Source: CAZEAC01 sp964510065
GTDB taxonomy: Bacteria > Bdellovibrionota_C > UBA2361 > CAIXSY01
Reading direction: 5' to 3'
NCBI GenBank assembly: GCA_964510065.1
Contig: CAZEAC010000134.1
Location: 1-6,683, forward strand
DNA length: 6,683 nucleotides
Shown here one piece after another: positions 1 to 6,607 of this stretch (its first letter is position 1; each line of letters begins with the position of its first letter). Below the pieces are notes generated by a model. That model ran no database searches. It was not told where the DNA came from and was given only the letters and a program-made list of their open reading frames with translations. The translations under genes were made by a program, and so were the position numbers.

Positions 1-124
1 GCCGCTCGCTCGCCTCCTCAACACAATACTGCCACTCGAAGGCACTTACTCCACTTCTAGATTCAAACGAACAAGAACTAGCACGCCGGCTTCGGTGAGC
101 TCTTTCGGCCTGGGGGTTTGGGTG

Positions 125-153
125 TCCAGGTATCCATCCAGGTATCCTTCCAG
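125..153. repeat. 12-bp tandem direct repeat, about 2.4 copies
   Basis: The unit TCCAGGTATCCA occurs at 125-136, again with the last base changed to T at 137-148, followed by a partial TCCAG at 149-153. The unit is a multiple of three. On the minus strand it lies in an open frame as repeated GYLD/EGYL residues. A second pair, GGGGATT at 170-176 and 180-186, spans the stop codon of the binding-protein gene. No convincing gene or terminator was found in 1-176. Confidence 0.75.
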
Positions 154-176
154 ATAAGGCCACGAGTAAGGGGATT

Positions 177-1277
177 TTAGGGGATTATTGGTGAAAGAGT
201 GCCGGCGCTTAATTTTCGGAGTGAATAGTCAATGCCGGTGACCGCTCCATTAGCGTCGAACGAGATAGATCCGAAAAGCCCTTCAAAGCGGATTTTTTTG
301 AGATAATCGGCTACTGGCTCGCCACTGGCAATTGCTTCGTCCAACATGCGTAACGAGTCAATCGCCAACATATTTATCGCAATCGAACTTCGGCGCGCGC
401 CATACTTCGCAGTAAATGCATCCCAGATCTTTTTCTTCTCCGGACTGAGCGATGCCACTTCAATGGGAAGATCCGAGAAGATCACACTCTCATCGAGAGT
501 CCCGAGTGAACTCCGAACCACATCACTCGATGGCAAAAGGTTTGCGTAAAGCTGCCAAGTAAGTCCGAGCTGCTTGGTCTGCTTCACCATTTCTATATAT
601 CCCGGTTCGGCCATCGCATTGAGAAATAGTCCGTCGATGTTCTCTTGCTTCAGCCTCAAGAGAAGCGGACGAAAATCCGTATTTGTCGGCACAGTCTGTT
701 CGACAATCGCTTTGACGGCGCTGCCTTGGAGCCGGGCCAGCAAGCTTCGCTCCATAAGCGCCGCGTACTCATCGATCTGAGTAATAATTCCCAATCTTTT
801 ATGTTTGGTGATTACATAACGGGCAATCGGCTCGACCGCGAGATGATCCGCCGGATAAGGTCTAAAAATCTTTGCTCCAATTCTTGCTTGGTCACCACTG
901 GTAGCGCCTGCGGTGATGACCACAGTCCCCGCACGGTTATAAACAGGGGCCGCGGCAAGTAGTGCGCCGTTGCAAAGAAGTCCAAGCACATACTGAACGC
1001 GATCAACATCGGTGAGCTTTTTGGCAACGGTTATCGCGGTCGCCTTATCACATTTATCGTCCTGAAGTTCGAGTTCATAGCGTCCGCGAAAAAAGTAATC
1101 ATTCGAGAACTGAAGCGCTTCGCTAATGTCTAAGCCCATTGCTGAAGTCTCGCCGGTCAACGACGTGGACACTCCAACCTTAATCCGAATTGTCGATGGT
1201 GCGCTTTGCACATTTGCGGAAAAAAGCGCCGAGGCCAGCATTACAAGCAGTATTAGTCTCGACAGTCGAAATCCCAC
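177..1277 (-). CDS. Periplasmic substrate-binding protein, type I (LivJ-like, branched-chain amino acid ABC family)
   Basis: Predicted soluble periplasmic receptor that binds a small solute between two Rossmann-like lobes and hands it to an ABC importer. A signal peptide is clear: Arg residues, a hydrophobic stretch (LILLVMLASALF) and a likely signal peptidase I site after VQSA. The mature start (IRIKVGVSTSLTGETSAMG) is the classic first strand and ligand loop of Peripla_BP_6 proteins. Cys76 and Cys102 match the position of the LivJ-type disulfide. A hinge-like strand (DGLFLNAMAEPGY) and a C-terminal FEGLFGSISFDANG segment also fit the family, and 366 residues is normal length. I chose the GTG at 1277 because AAGGA lies 10 nt upstream; a TTG at 1286 would add three residues but sits 1 nt from that AAGGA. 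It follows the sulfatase-like gene directly. No permease or ATPase genes for this family are in view, so the ligand cannot be assigned; it may not be an amino acid. Family confident, ligand unknown. Confidence 0.88.
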   Translation of the reverse strand: MGFRLSRLILLVMLASALFSANVQSAPSTIRIKVGVSTSLTGETSAMGLDISEALQFSNDYFFRGRYELELQDDKCDKATAITVAKKLTDVDRVQYVLGLLCNGALLAAAPVYNRAGTVVITAGATSGDQARIGAKIFRPYPADHLAVEPIARYVITKHKRLGIITQIDEYAALMERSLLARLQGSAVKAIVEQTVPTNTDFRPLLLRLKQENIDGLFLNAMAEPGYIEMVKQTKQLGLTWQLYANLLPSSDVVRSSLGTLDESVIFSDLPIEVASLSPEKKKIWDAFTAKYGARRSSIAINMLAIDSLRMLDEAIASGEPVADYLKKIRFEGLFGSISFDANGAVTGIDYSLRKLSAGTLSPIIP

Positions 1278-1287
1278 TCTACCCAAA

Positions 1288-1292
1288 TCCTT
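1288..1292 (-). promoter_or_regulatory. Shine-Dalgarno overlapping the upstream stop codon
   Basis: On the minus strand AAGGA overlaps the TAA stop of the sulfatase-like gene (TAAGGA). It lies 10 nt before GTG 1277 but only 1 nt before TTG 1286. This decides the start of the binding-protein gene in favour of GTG and indicates translational coupling of the two genes. Confidence 0.6.
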
Positions 1293-2646
1293 ACTGGAGA
1301 TAGCCTAGCGACTTTAGCTGATCGAGCGTTTCATCGCTTACTTCGGCAGGAACATTTTCTCCAGTTACTCGGCGCTTTACAGCTGCCTGCATGTGCGTTT
1401 CGAGATCTTCACGCATCGTGGCATAGAGTGCGCTGTCATCCAGCACTGTCCTTTCGCTTGGATCGCTTTTCATATCAAATATCCCTACAAGGCTCGGATT
1501 TTTCCAGCGCTCGAGAGAAACCGCAAGCTCGGCACTGTCTTCGGCGAGCGGTACCTCCATAATAAGTTTCTTCCCGTCAAGGGTAATCACCGACTTTTGT
1601 GAATATTTGCGACGTATTTCAGAAAAAACGCTCTTTCTCGCCATGAGTGCTTTGTCGTTAAGGAGCGATAGACCGGGGAGCGGCTGTGAGAAGGGAATCT
1701 GGCCAAATTCAAGAAGCGTCGGAAACACGTCGACGGTACTAACCGTTTCCTTAAATTTCCCTTTCACTTCATAAGCCGCAGGAGCCTTGACCATGAGCGG
1801 CACTCGCAATTCTTCATTGTAAAGCTTAAATCCATGGCTGTGGTCGCCCCGCTCCATAAACTGCTCGCCGTGATCACCTAAGACTATCAACGCCAGATTT
1901 TCCCAAAGCTTTCTCTCTTTGAGGTATTTAAAAAATCTTCCAACCTCTCGATCCATAAACCGAATTTCGCCGTCATACAGTCCGATAAATTTGGCCATTT
2001 TCTCAGAGTACGAAAAAGCTCCGGGAAGCGCCCCCGGATACATCGTCGCGAATTCACCCGGTGGATCATAGGGATCGTGAGGGTCAAGATAATGCAGATA
2101 TAGGAAAAACGGCTGTTTTGAGTCTTTGAGACTATCAAGTGCTTCTATGGCATTGGAAGTTATGACATCGGCTGGAGCGCGAAGTAAAAAGTGATATGCC
2201 TTAAAACCCTGGTCATACCCGAAGCTCTTAGTTATCCAGGGATTTGGGGTAACCCCGACGGTGTTGTAACCGTGAGCACCAAAAAGCTCCGCAATCGTGT
2301 CAAAGTTCGGATGCAGTCGCGCCGAATTCTCTTTCGCTTCAGAGCGGTCATTGGGCGGCATCATGCCGTGTGATATCGGCTCGAGGCCAGTGAACATAGT
2401 CGCCAAAGATGCTGGAGTCCAAGGCGCCGCGGTAACCGCATATTCGAAATACTTGTTCTCCCTGGCGAAGGTATCAAGTTCCGGCGAAGTGTCGCGGCCA
2501 TAGCCATACACGCCAAGATGATCAGCGCGAAGCGTGTCCAATACCATCAAAATTACATTTGGATGTTGCGGTACGGGTTTGCTTTTATCGCAACCGGTAA
2601 ACGAGATAATGAAAAGCGCGAAAAGTAAGTAACCAGGAATTTTCAT
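1291..2646 (-). CDS. Sulfatase-superfamily lipoprotein with Thr at the nucleophile position
   Basis: Secreted, lipid-anchored member of the sulfatase/alkaline-phosphatase superfamily, 451 residues. The N-terminus (MKIPGYLLFALFIISFTGC) is a lipoprotein signal with a slightly irregular lipobox, F-T-G-C, and acylation at Cys19; Asp follows the Cys. Family motifs in order are: NVILMVLDTLRADHLGVYG with metal ligand Asp37; APWTPASLATMFTGL, aligning with CxPxRxxxxTG but with Thr77 at the nucleophile site and no CxPxR; LDPHDPY (188-194); GDHGEQF with Asp258-His259; and GDHSHG (267-272). The Thr argues against formylglycine-dependent sulfate ester hydrolysis. Phosphoglycerol and phosphoethanolamine transferases of this superfamily use Thr as nucleophile, so a phosphotransferase or phosphodiesterase role is possible; this is inference. 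I start at ATG 2646, directly at the signal peptide; an in-frame TTG at 2658 would add four residues. It lies 52-64 bp after the helical-protein gene, depending on the start used, and is coupled to the binding-protein gene. Confidence 0.87.
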   Translation of the reverse strand: MKIPGYLLFALFIISFTGCDKSKPVPQHPNVILMVLDTLRADHLGVYGYGRDTSPELDTFARENKYFEYAVTAAPWTPASLATMFTGLEPISHGMMPPNDRSEAKENSARLHPNFDTIAELFGAHGYNTVGVTPNPWITKSFGYDQGFKAYHFLLRAPADVITSNAIEALDSLKDSKQPFFLYLHYLDPHDPYDPPGEFATMYPGALPGAFSYSEKMAKFIGLYDGEIRFMDREVGRFFKYLKERKLWENLALIVLGDHGEQFMERGDHSHGFKLYNEELRVPLMVKAPAAYEVKGKFKETVSTVDVFPTLLEFGQIPFSQPLPGLSLLNDKALMARKSVFSEIRRKYSQKSVITLDGKKLIMEVPLAEDSAELAVSLERWKNPSLVGIFDMKSDPSERTVLDDSALYATMREDLETHMQAAVKRRVTGENVPAEVSDETLDQLKSLGYLQ

Positions 2647-2664
2647 AGTGCGTAGCAAAATAAA

Positions 2665-2694
2665 ACAATACGGTAAAGCTTACCTTTTTGTAAA
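2665..2694 (-). promoter_or_regulatory. Possible promoter with internal inverted repeat
   Basis: On the minus strand TTTACA (2694-2689) and TATTGT (2670-2665) are spaced by 18 bp, resembling a sigma70 promoter with a good -35 and a weak -10. Transcription would start about 10 nt before ATG 2646 of the sulfatase-like gene. The spacer contains the inverted repeat GGTAA-AGC-TTACC (2672-2684), which could be an operator. No strong Shine-Dalgarno is seen for ATG 2646. The call is based on consensus resemblance only. Confidence 0.3.
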
Positions 2695-2710
2695 GGAGCG
2701 CCACCAAATA

Positions 2711-3892
2711 CTACTGAACGCGCACAAATCGTGAATCCCACACTCTTGCCGTCTTCATCGCAAGCATAATCGCATCACCGACAAGCGGCGCGAACAAATA
2801 GCGACGCTCGTTTTCGCCGATTGTGGACCCGACAATTTCACTGGTCAGGAGCAGCTTCGTGAGTAATTCCGAATCACCTGCATGTACCGTCCCACCGATA
2901 CTAAAGCCAGTTCCCGAGGGGCTAAATCCAAGCAGCACCGGTCCGGAGTCCACATCGCCAACTCCGAACGTCCCACGCGGATATTCGCGAATGCCGGTAA
3001 TGAGCCGTGTTTGAAGTAAATGCTTCTTTAGCTTTTCATACTGATCAGCTGCAAAATCTTGATCGATGAATGGTAGATAGTAAGAATTCCATCCTATTCC
3101 AGAACCGCGCACCACTTCCATGCCATTACAATGTTCGTCGAGATGAAAGGGCAGCAAGCCAAGTTCTTTATGCAAAAGTGTACGACTCGCGTTCTGCACC
3201 CAGTCTGTTGCCAGGTCGGCGAGGCGCCCATTATGGAGTTTCGAAAAATTAGCAATGGACGCAATCACGACGACATTATCCATGACATAGTATTCGTCCG
3301 GATACGTCTCAAGACAAAGCCTTGGGCTGGCGCGAAGTTTGCGCACAAGCGCTTCAGAGACATCGCGAAAGCGCGCGTCGTATCGCATATCTCCGCCGAG
3401 AAAGTAGTGGGCGCTGAGCATCCAATTTAAGTGCCCCAGGTACCCGATATGACCTTTGTTGTTGTCGAGGGTGTCGAGCGGATCCTCCGCCCAGCGATCG
3501 ATGTCAAACTCCTTTAATTCAGGTTTAAGAAGCCTTTCGATGAGGTCGTCAACCACTGCAAGTGACTCCAAGCGTGTTTCAGGAGATAGAAACACAATGT
3601 TAGTGAGCGCTGCGGCGAGCATTGAATAGGTGCCAACGGCCCACTCCCCTTTAAATTGACTTCCGAGATGAATCGGCATCTGTGAAGTGCCCATGACTTG
3701 AGTGTGTACTTTGCCGATAAGATAACGCCTTCTTGAAAGAATATCGGAGAGGGTAGCGCCTGAAAGCACCGCGGAGCCATCCTCGCGCGCAATCCAAACC
3801 CATGGAATCTTGATCAAAGTAATGACCAGGATTGCTATCAGATACTTCTTTAGCCGCTTCCAAGGCGGCAAAATGGTGACTTTAAATTTCAT
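2711..3892 (-). CDS. Membrane-anchored protein of unknown function, probably all-helical
   Basis: I do not recognise this 393-residue protein with confidence. A basic N-terminus (PPWKRLKKY) precedes one hydrophobic segment at about 18-35 (LIAILVITLIKIPWVWIA), which reads as a signal anchor with the remainder outside the inner membrane. The body alternates amphipathic helices with Gly-, Asp- and aromatic-rich loops: GEWAVGTYSMLAAAL (82-96), GHIGYLGHLNWMLSAHYFLG (147-166), ETYPDEYYVMDNVVV (195-209), DEHCNGMEVVRGSGIGWNSY (252-271) and GVGDVDSGPVLLGFSPSGTG (310-329). This pattern suggests an alpha/alpha toroid, the fold of several glycoside-active enzymes and of linalool dehydratase/isomerase; I cannot show homology to any of them. 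Acidic residues in conserved-looking loops (Asp198, Glu199, Asp205, Asp252, Glu253, Asp313, Asp315) could be catalytic. It is the first gene of the leftward block. ATG 3892 keeps the whole anchor; the Shine-Dalgarno is weak. Confidence 0.8.
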   Translation of the reverse strand: MKFKVTILPPWKRLKKYLIAILVITLIKIPWVWIAREDGSAVLSGATLSDILSRRRYLIGKVHTQVMGTSQMPIHLGSQFKGEWAVGTYSMLAAALTNIVFLSPETRLESLAVVDDLIERLLKPELKEFDIDRWAEDPLDTLDNNKGHIGYLGHLNWMLSAHYFLGGDMRYDARFRDVSEALVRKLRASPRLCLETYPDEYYVMDNVVVIASIANFSKLHNGRLADLATDWVQNASRTLLHKELGLLPFHLDEHCNGMEVVRGSGIGWNSYYLPFIDQDFAADQYEKLKKHLLQTRLITGIREYPRGTFGVGDVDSGPVLLGFSPSGTGFSIGGTVHAGDSELLTKLLLTSEIVGSTIGENERRYLFAPLVGDAIMLAMKTARVWDSRFVRVQ

Positions 3893-3905
3893 AGCAGGCT
3901 ATAGT
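3876..3905 (+). promoter_or_regulatory. Possible promoter of the sulfate transporter operon
   Basis: GTGACT (3876-3881) and TATAGT (3900-3905) are separated by 18 bp. The -10 has one mismatch to consensus and the -35 two. If used, transcription would begin near 3912, just before ATG 3916, and would exclude the alternative GTG start at 3904. The -35 would lie inside the first codons of the divergent gene. No CysB-type or other operator could be recognised. Confidence 0.3.
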
Positions 3906-3915
3906 GCAAACATAC

Positions 3916-4950
3916 ATGCGCGCGCTCTTCCTCGCACTATGGTTAATTGCTCTCTGTCAGTGTGATTTGTCGTCTCGTGAGCCTTCGCCCAATGCTTCTT
4001 CAACAGGAAAGAGGCGTACCCTTCTGAACGCCTCGTATGATCCAACACGGGAGTTCTTTCGCGAGATAAATTCGGTTTTCGAGAAGCGCTGGTTCGATCA
4101 ACATCACGAAAGCATAACTGTCCGCCAGTCACATGGTGGTTCCGGAAAACAGGCACGTTCGGTTATTGAGGGACTCCCTGCCGACGTGGTCACGCTTGCG
4201 CTTTCGTTTGACATTGATCAGATTTCGAAGAAGTCTGCACTTCTTCCAGAAAATTGGGCGCAAAGACTTCCTTACCGCAGCGCGCCTTATACGTCGACAA
4301 TTGTTTTTCTTGTTCGAAAGGGCATTCAACATCAGATTCGAGATTGGGACGATCTGTTGGCACCCGGTATCTCTGTCGTTACTCCTAGTCCCAAAAGTTC
4401 CGGTGGTGCGCGCTGGAATTATCTCGCGGCACTGGCGTATGCACGCCGCAAATGTAAAGGCGATGAGGCCTGCGCCGAGGAATTTGTACGAAGACTTTAT
4501 GCACAGGTTCCAGTATTAGATACCGGGGCCCGTGCCGCGACAACAACTTTCGCGCAGCGTGGAATTGGTGATGTGCTCCTGAGCTGGGAGAATGAAGCGT
4601 TCCTCGCGCTCGAACTTTTTGGTAAGGAGCGCTTTGAAATTGTTGTTCCTTCTGTGAGTGTACTTGCTGAGCCGCCTGTTGCGCTTATTGATAGCGTGGT
4701 CGACGCGCGAGGTACTCGAGATCTTGCTCAGGCCTATTTAGAATTTCTCTACACCGATGAAGGCCAGGACATTGTCGCCAAGCATTATTTCCGGCCGCAA
4801 AATCCCGAAATAATGAAACGCCACGCGGGAGCGTTTCCAAGTCTTGAGAGGGTTACGATCGATGAAGAGTTTGGAGGATGGGACACAGTTCAGAAGCTTC
4901 ACTTCAAAGATGGCGGCGTTTTCGATAAAATTTATGAAAAGGGTAGGTGA
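3916..4950 (+). CDS. sbp: Sulfate/thiosulfate ABC transporter, substrate-binding protein
   Basis: Extracytoplasmic receptor that delivers sulfate or thiosulfate to the CysTW permease. Family signatures run in order through the 344 residues: LNASYDPTREFF (near 37-48), IRQSHGGSGKQ-like VRQSHGGSGKQARSVI (69-84), ADVVTLAL, SAPYTSTIVFLVRKG, PKSSGGARWNYLAALAYA (159-176), RGIGDVLLSWENEA and TIDEEFGGWD near the C-terminus. These match E. coli Sbp almost word for word from memory, so the family is secure; Sbp versus the thiosulfate-preferring CysP is not resolved. The export signal is MRALFLALWLIALCQC. Neither Cys14 nor Cys16 has a standard lipobox (Leu and Gln respectively at -1), so lipid anchoring is uncertain. 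Cys180 and Cys186 form a close pair in an extra-looking loop. I prefer ATG 3916; an in-frame GTG at 3904 would add four residues and has only a weak AGCAGG in front. The stop overlaps the cysT start by one base. Confidence 0.95.
   Translation: MRALFLALWLIALCQCDLSSREPSPNASSTGKRRTLLNASYDPTREFFREINSVFEKRWFDQHHESITVRQSHGGSGKQARSVIEGLPADVVTLALSFDIDQISKKSALLPENWAQRLPYRSAPYTSTIVFLVRKGIQHQIRDWDDLLAPGISVVTPSPKSSGGARWNYLAALAYARRKCKGDEACAEEFVRRLYAQVPVLDTGARAATTTFAQRGIGDVLLSWENEAFLALELFGKERFEIVVPSVSVLAEPPVALIDSVVDARGTRDLAQAYLEFLYTDEGQDIVAKHYFRPQNPEIMKRHAGAFPSLERVTIDEEFGGWDTVQKLHFKDGGVFDKIYEKGR
4937..4943 (+). promoter_or_regulatory. Shine-Dalgarno that favours ATG 4950 for cysT
   Basis: AAAAGGG ends 6 nt before ATG 4950, good spacing, and 3 nt before the alternative GTG 4947. 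This supports ATG 4950, which overlaps the sbp stop as TGATG and suggests translational coupling. Confidence 0.55.
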
Positions 4951-5768
4951 TGAGACGTAGTCCACTCCCGGGATTCGGTATTGCCCTTGGAATAACGCTA
5001 CTTTATGTCGCGTTACTGGTAATTTTGCCCCTTTCGATGATCTTTGTGAAATTGAGCGGTGCAACGTGGGATGATATTCTTAAGAGCGTGCTTTCCCAGC
5101 GAGTGCTCTCGGCGTTTCTTCTAAGTGCCGGAGCGGCGCTTACTGCGGCTTTTATCAATGCCCTATTCGGATCCGTTCTAGCCTGGATACTCGTGCGCTA
5201 CCGTTTTCCCTTCAAGCGGCTCGTTGACGCCTTGATCGATCTCCCATTTGCGCTTCCCACGGCAGTTGCGGGAATCGCGCTCACCGCAGTGTATGCGCCG
5301 ACTTCATTTTTGGGACGAATGTTGTCTTCTGTCGGTGTTGAAGTTGCTTTCACGAAGCTCGGTGTTCTATTGGCAATGGTATTTGTGAGTCTTCCTTTTG
5401 TGGTGCGCTCGGTTCAGCCTGTGCTCTCAGATCTTGAGCCAGAAATCGAGGAGGCGTCGGCGACCATGGGTGCGGGCCGGCTTACCACGCTCTTTCGCGT
5501 GGTGATTCCGATGCTATGGCCGACGATCCTCACAGGCTCTTCGCTTGCCTTTGCGCGGGCCCTTGGCGAGTATGGTTCCGTAGTTTTTATATCCGGGAAT
5601 ATGCCGTTAAGAACTGAGATAATTCCACTACTGATAATGACTCGGCTTGAAGGCTTCGACTACATTGGTGCATCTTCACTCGCCGCGCTGATGTTGCTAT
5701 TTTCTTTCTCTATAATGCTGATTACTAACATCGCCAGCCTGCGCGCGGGAACGAGGAGGGCCGCATAA
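4950..5768 (+). CDS. cysT: Sulfate/thiosulfate ABC transporter permease CysT (CysU)
   Basis: Inner-membrane permease that forms a heterodimer with CysW, the translocation path of the CysA2-CysT-CysW importer. The protein is 272 residues, normal for the family, with about six hydrophobic segments starting with GIALGITLLYVALLVILPLS. Family signatures include AWILVRYRFPFKRLVDALID, DLPFALPTAVAGIALT and SLPFVVRSVQPVL. The EAA loop that docks onto the ATPase is EEASATMGAGRLTTLFRVVI (167-186), followed by Pro, with the conserved Glu-Ala, Gly and Ile-Pro positions. The segment ARALGEYGSVVFISGN is also diagnostic. ATG 4950 overlaps the sbp stop (TGATG); a GTG at 4947 would add one residue. The stop overlaps the cysW start (TAATG). 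No truncation or missing key residue is seen. Confidence 0.95.
   Translation: MRRSPLPGFGIALGITLLYVALLVILPLSMIFVKLSGATWDDILKSVLSQRVLSAFLLSAGAALTAAFINALFGSVLAWILVRYRFPFKRLVDALIDLPFALPTAVAGIALTAVYAPTSFLGRMLSSVGVEVAFTKLGVLLAMVFVSLPFVVRSVQPVLSDLEPEIEEASATMGAGRLTTLFRVVIPMLWPTILTGSSLAFARALGEYGSVVFISGNMPLRTEIIPLLIMTRLEGFDYIGASSLAALMLLFSFSIMLITNIASLRAGTRRAA
5753..5760 (+). promoter_or_regulatory. Strong Shine-Dalgarno for cysW
   Basis: GAGGAGGG lies 7 nt before ATG 5768, within the last cysT codons. It is the strongest ribosome binding site in the window and fixes the cysW start at the TAATG overlap. Confidence 0.8.
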
Positions 5769-6607
5769 TGCAGGGCGAGAACCCGGCAATTTACAACGAT
5801 CCCACTTGGATTCGCTACCTCCTTCTATCACTAGGGCTGCTTTTTTTCGGCTCGGTACTTGTCCTCCCCCTCGTCGCGGTCCTTGTAAATGCGTTCGGCG
5901 CTGGAGTCTCAAATTATTTGAAAGTTCTCGCCGATCCCGATGTAATCGCTTCGGTTCGATTGACATTGCTGGTGTCAGTGATTGTAGTACCGCTCAATCT
6001 CTTATTTGGGATTGCTGCGGCGTGGCTTATTACCCGATTCCGTTTTAAGGGACGCGGGCTCCTGATGACCCTCATCGATGCGCCGCTCGCGGTATCACCG
6101 GTTATCGCCGGACTTATTTTTGTGCTGCTCTTCGGGATTCATGGGCCGTTCGGTGCGGTGTTAACGTCGCTCAAAATAAATGTAATTTTCGCGGTGCCGG
6201 GAATGGTGCTTGCGACACTCTTTGTCACCCTTCCGTTTATCGCGCGAGAGCTCATTCCTTTGATGCAAGAACAGGGCGCGAGCGAAGAGGAAGCCGCGCT
6301 TACGTTAGGCGCATCTGGAGTGAGGATGTTTCTCGCGGTGACGCTTCCAAATATTGCATGGGCGTTGCTTTACGGAATAATACTTTGCAACGCGCGCGCG
6401 ATGGGCGAATTCGGTGCGGTCTCGGTGATTTCGGGGCATATTCGTGGAGAGACTCATACCATGCCGCTTGAAGTAGAGGTCCTTTACAACGAATATCAGT
6501 TTACCGCGGCATTTGCCCTGGCGTCTTTGCTTGTAATCCTAGCGCTCACAACCATTGCACTGAAAGCGCTGCTTGAATGGCGTCATATTTCGAGGAGCAG
6601 CAGCTAG
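5768..6607 (+). CDS. cysW: Sulfate/thiosulfate ABC transporter permease CysW
   Basis: Second inner-membrane permease of the sulfate importer, partner of CysT. The 279 residues carry about six membrane segments, beginning with YLLLSLGLLFFGSVLVLPLV. Diagnostic segments are AAAWLITRFRFKGRGLLMTL, LIDAPLAVSPVIAGLIFVLL, FVTLPFIARELIPLMQEQG, the EAA loop EEEAALTLGASGVRMFLAVT (173-192) followed by LPN, and NARAMGEFGAVSVISGHIRG. ATG 5768 shares a base with the cysT stop and has an excellent Shine-Dalgarno. The C-terminus, LKALLEWRHISRSSS, is shorter and more Ser-rich than in E. coli CysW. It ends in TAG inside CTAG exactly where the sequence changes to an IS-like end, so the last few residues or the stop may derive from an insertion. 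All core helices and the ATPase-contact loop are intact, so the permease could be functional. No cysA follows in the bases available. Confidence 0.95.
   Translation: MQGENPAIYNDPTWIRYLLLSLGLLFFGSVLVLPLVAVLVNAFGAGVSNYLKVLADPDVIASVRLTLLVSVIVVPLNLLFGIAAAWLITRFRFKGRGLLMTLIDAPLAVSPVIAGLIFVLLFGIHGPFGAVLTSLKINVIFAVPGMVLATLFVTLPFIARELIPLMQEQGASEEEAALTLGASGVRMFLAVTLPNIAWALLYGIILCNARAMGEFGAVSVISGHIRGETHTMPLEVEVLYNEYQFTAAFALASLLVILALTTIALKALLEWRHISRSSS
6592..6597 (+). promoter_or_regulatory. Orphan Shine-Dalgarno, possible relic of a cysA start
   Basis: GAGGAG lies in the last cysW codons, arranged like the GAGGAGGG that serves cysW from the end of cysT. A start codon would be expected near 6603-6607, but none is present; the sequence there is CTAG followed by the IS-like end. 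This suggests that a downstream gene, probably cysA, was separated from its ribosome binding site. Confidence 0.35.

Noticed and set aside
1..157. Plus-strand startless open frame (codons 2-157) containing the 12-bp repeat
   Set aside because: It has Ser/Arg-rich low-complexity residues, no start in view, and overlaps a more protein-like minus-strand frame. It cannot be supported as a gene.
645..962. 105-codon plus-strand open frame
   Set aside because: It lies wholly opposite the binding-protein gene, and its product has no recognisable domain or fitting signal. The minus-strand gene has clear family motifs.
2672..2689. GGTAAAGCTTACC followed by TTTTT as a rho-independent terminator on the plus strand
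   Set aside because: The stem is only 5 bp and A/T-rich, and no plus-strand gene ends there. I keep it only as a possible operator.
4133..4519. 128-codon plus-strand open frame
   Set aside because: It overlaps the unmistakable sulfate-binding protein in another frame. The product is Arg-rich with no family features.
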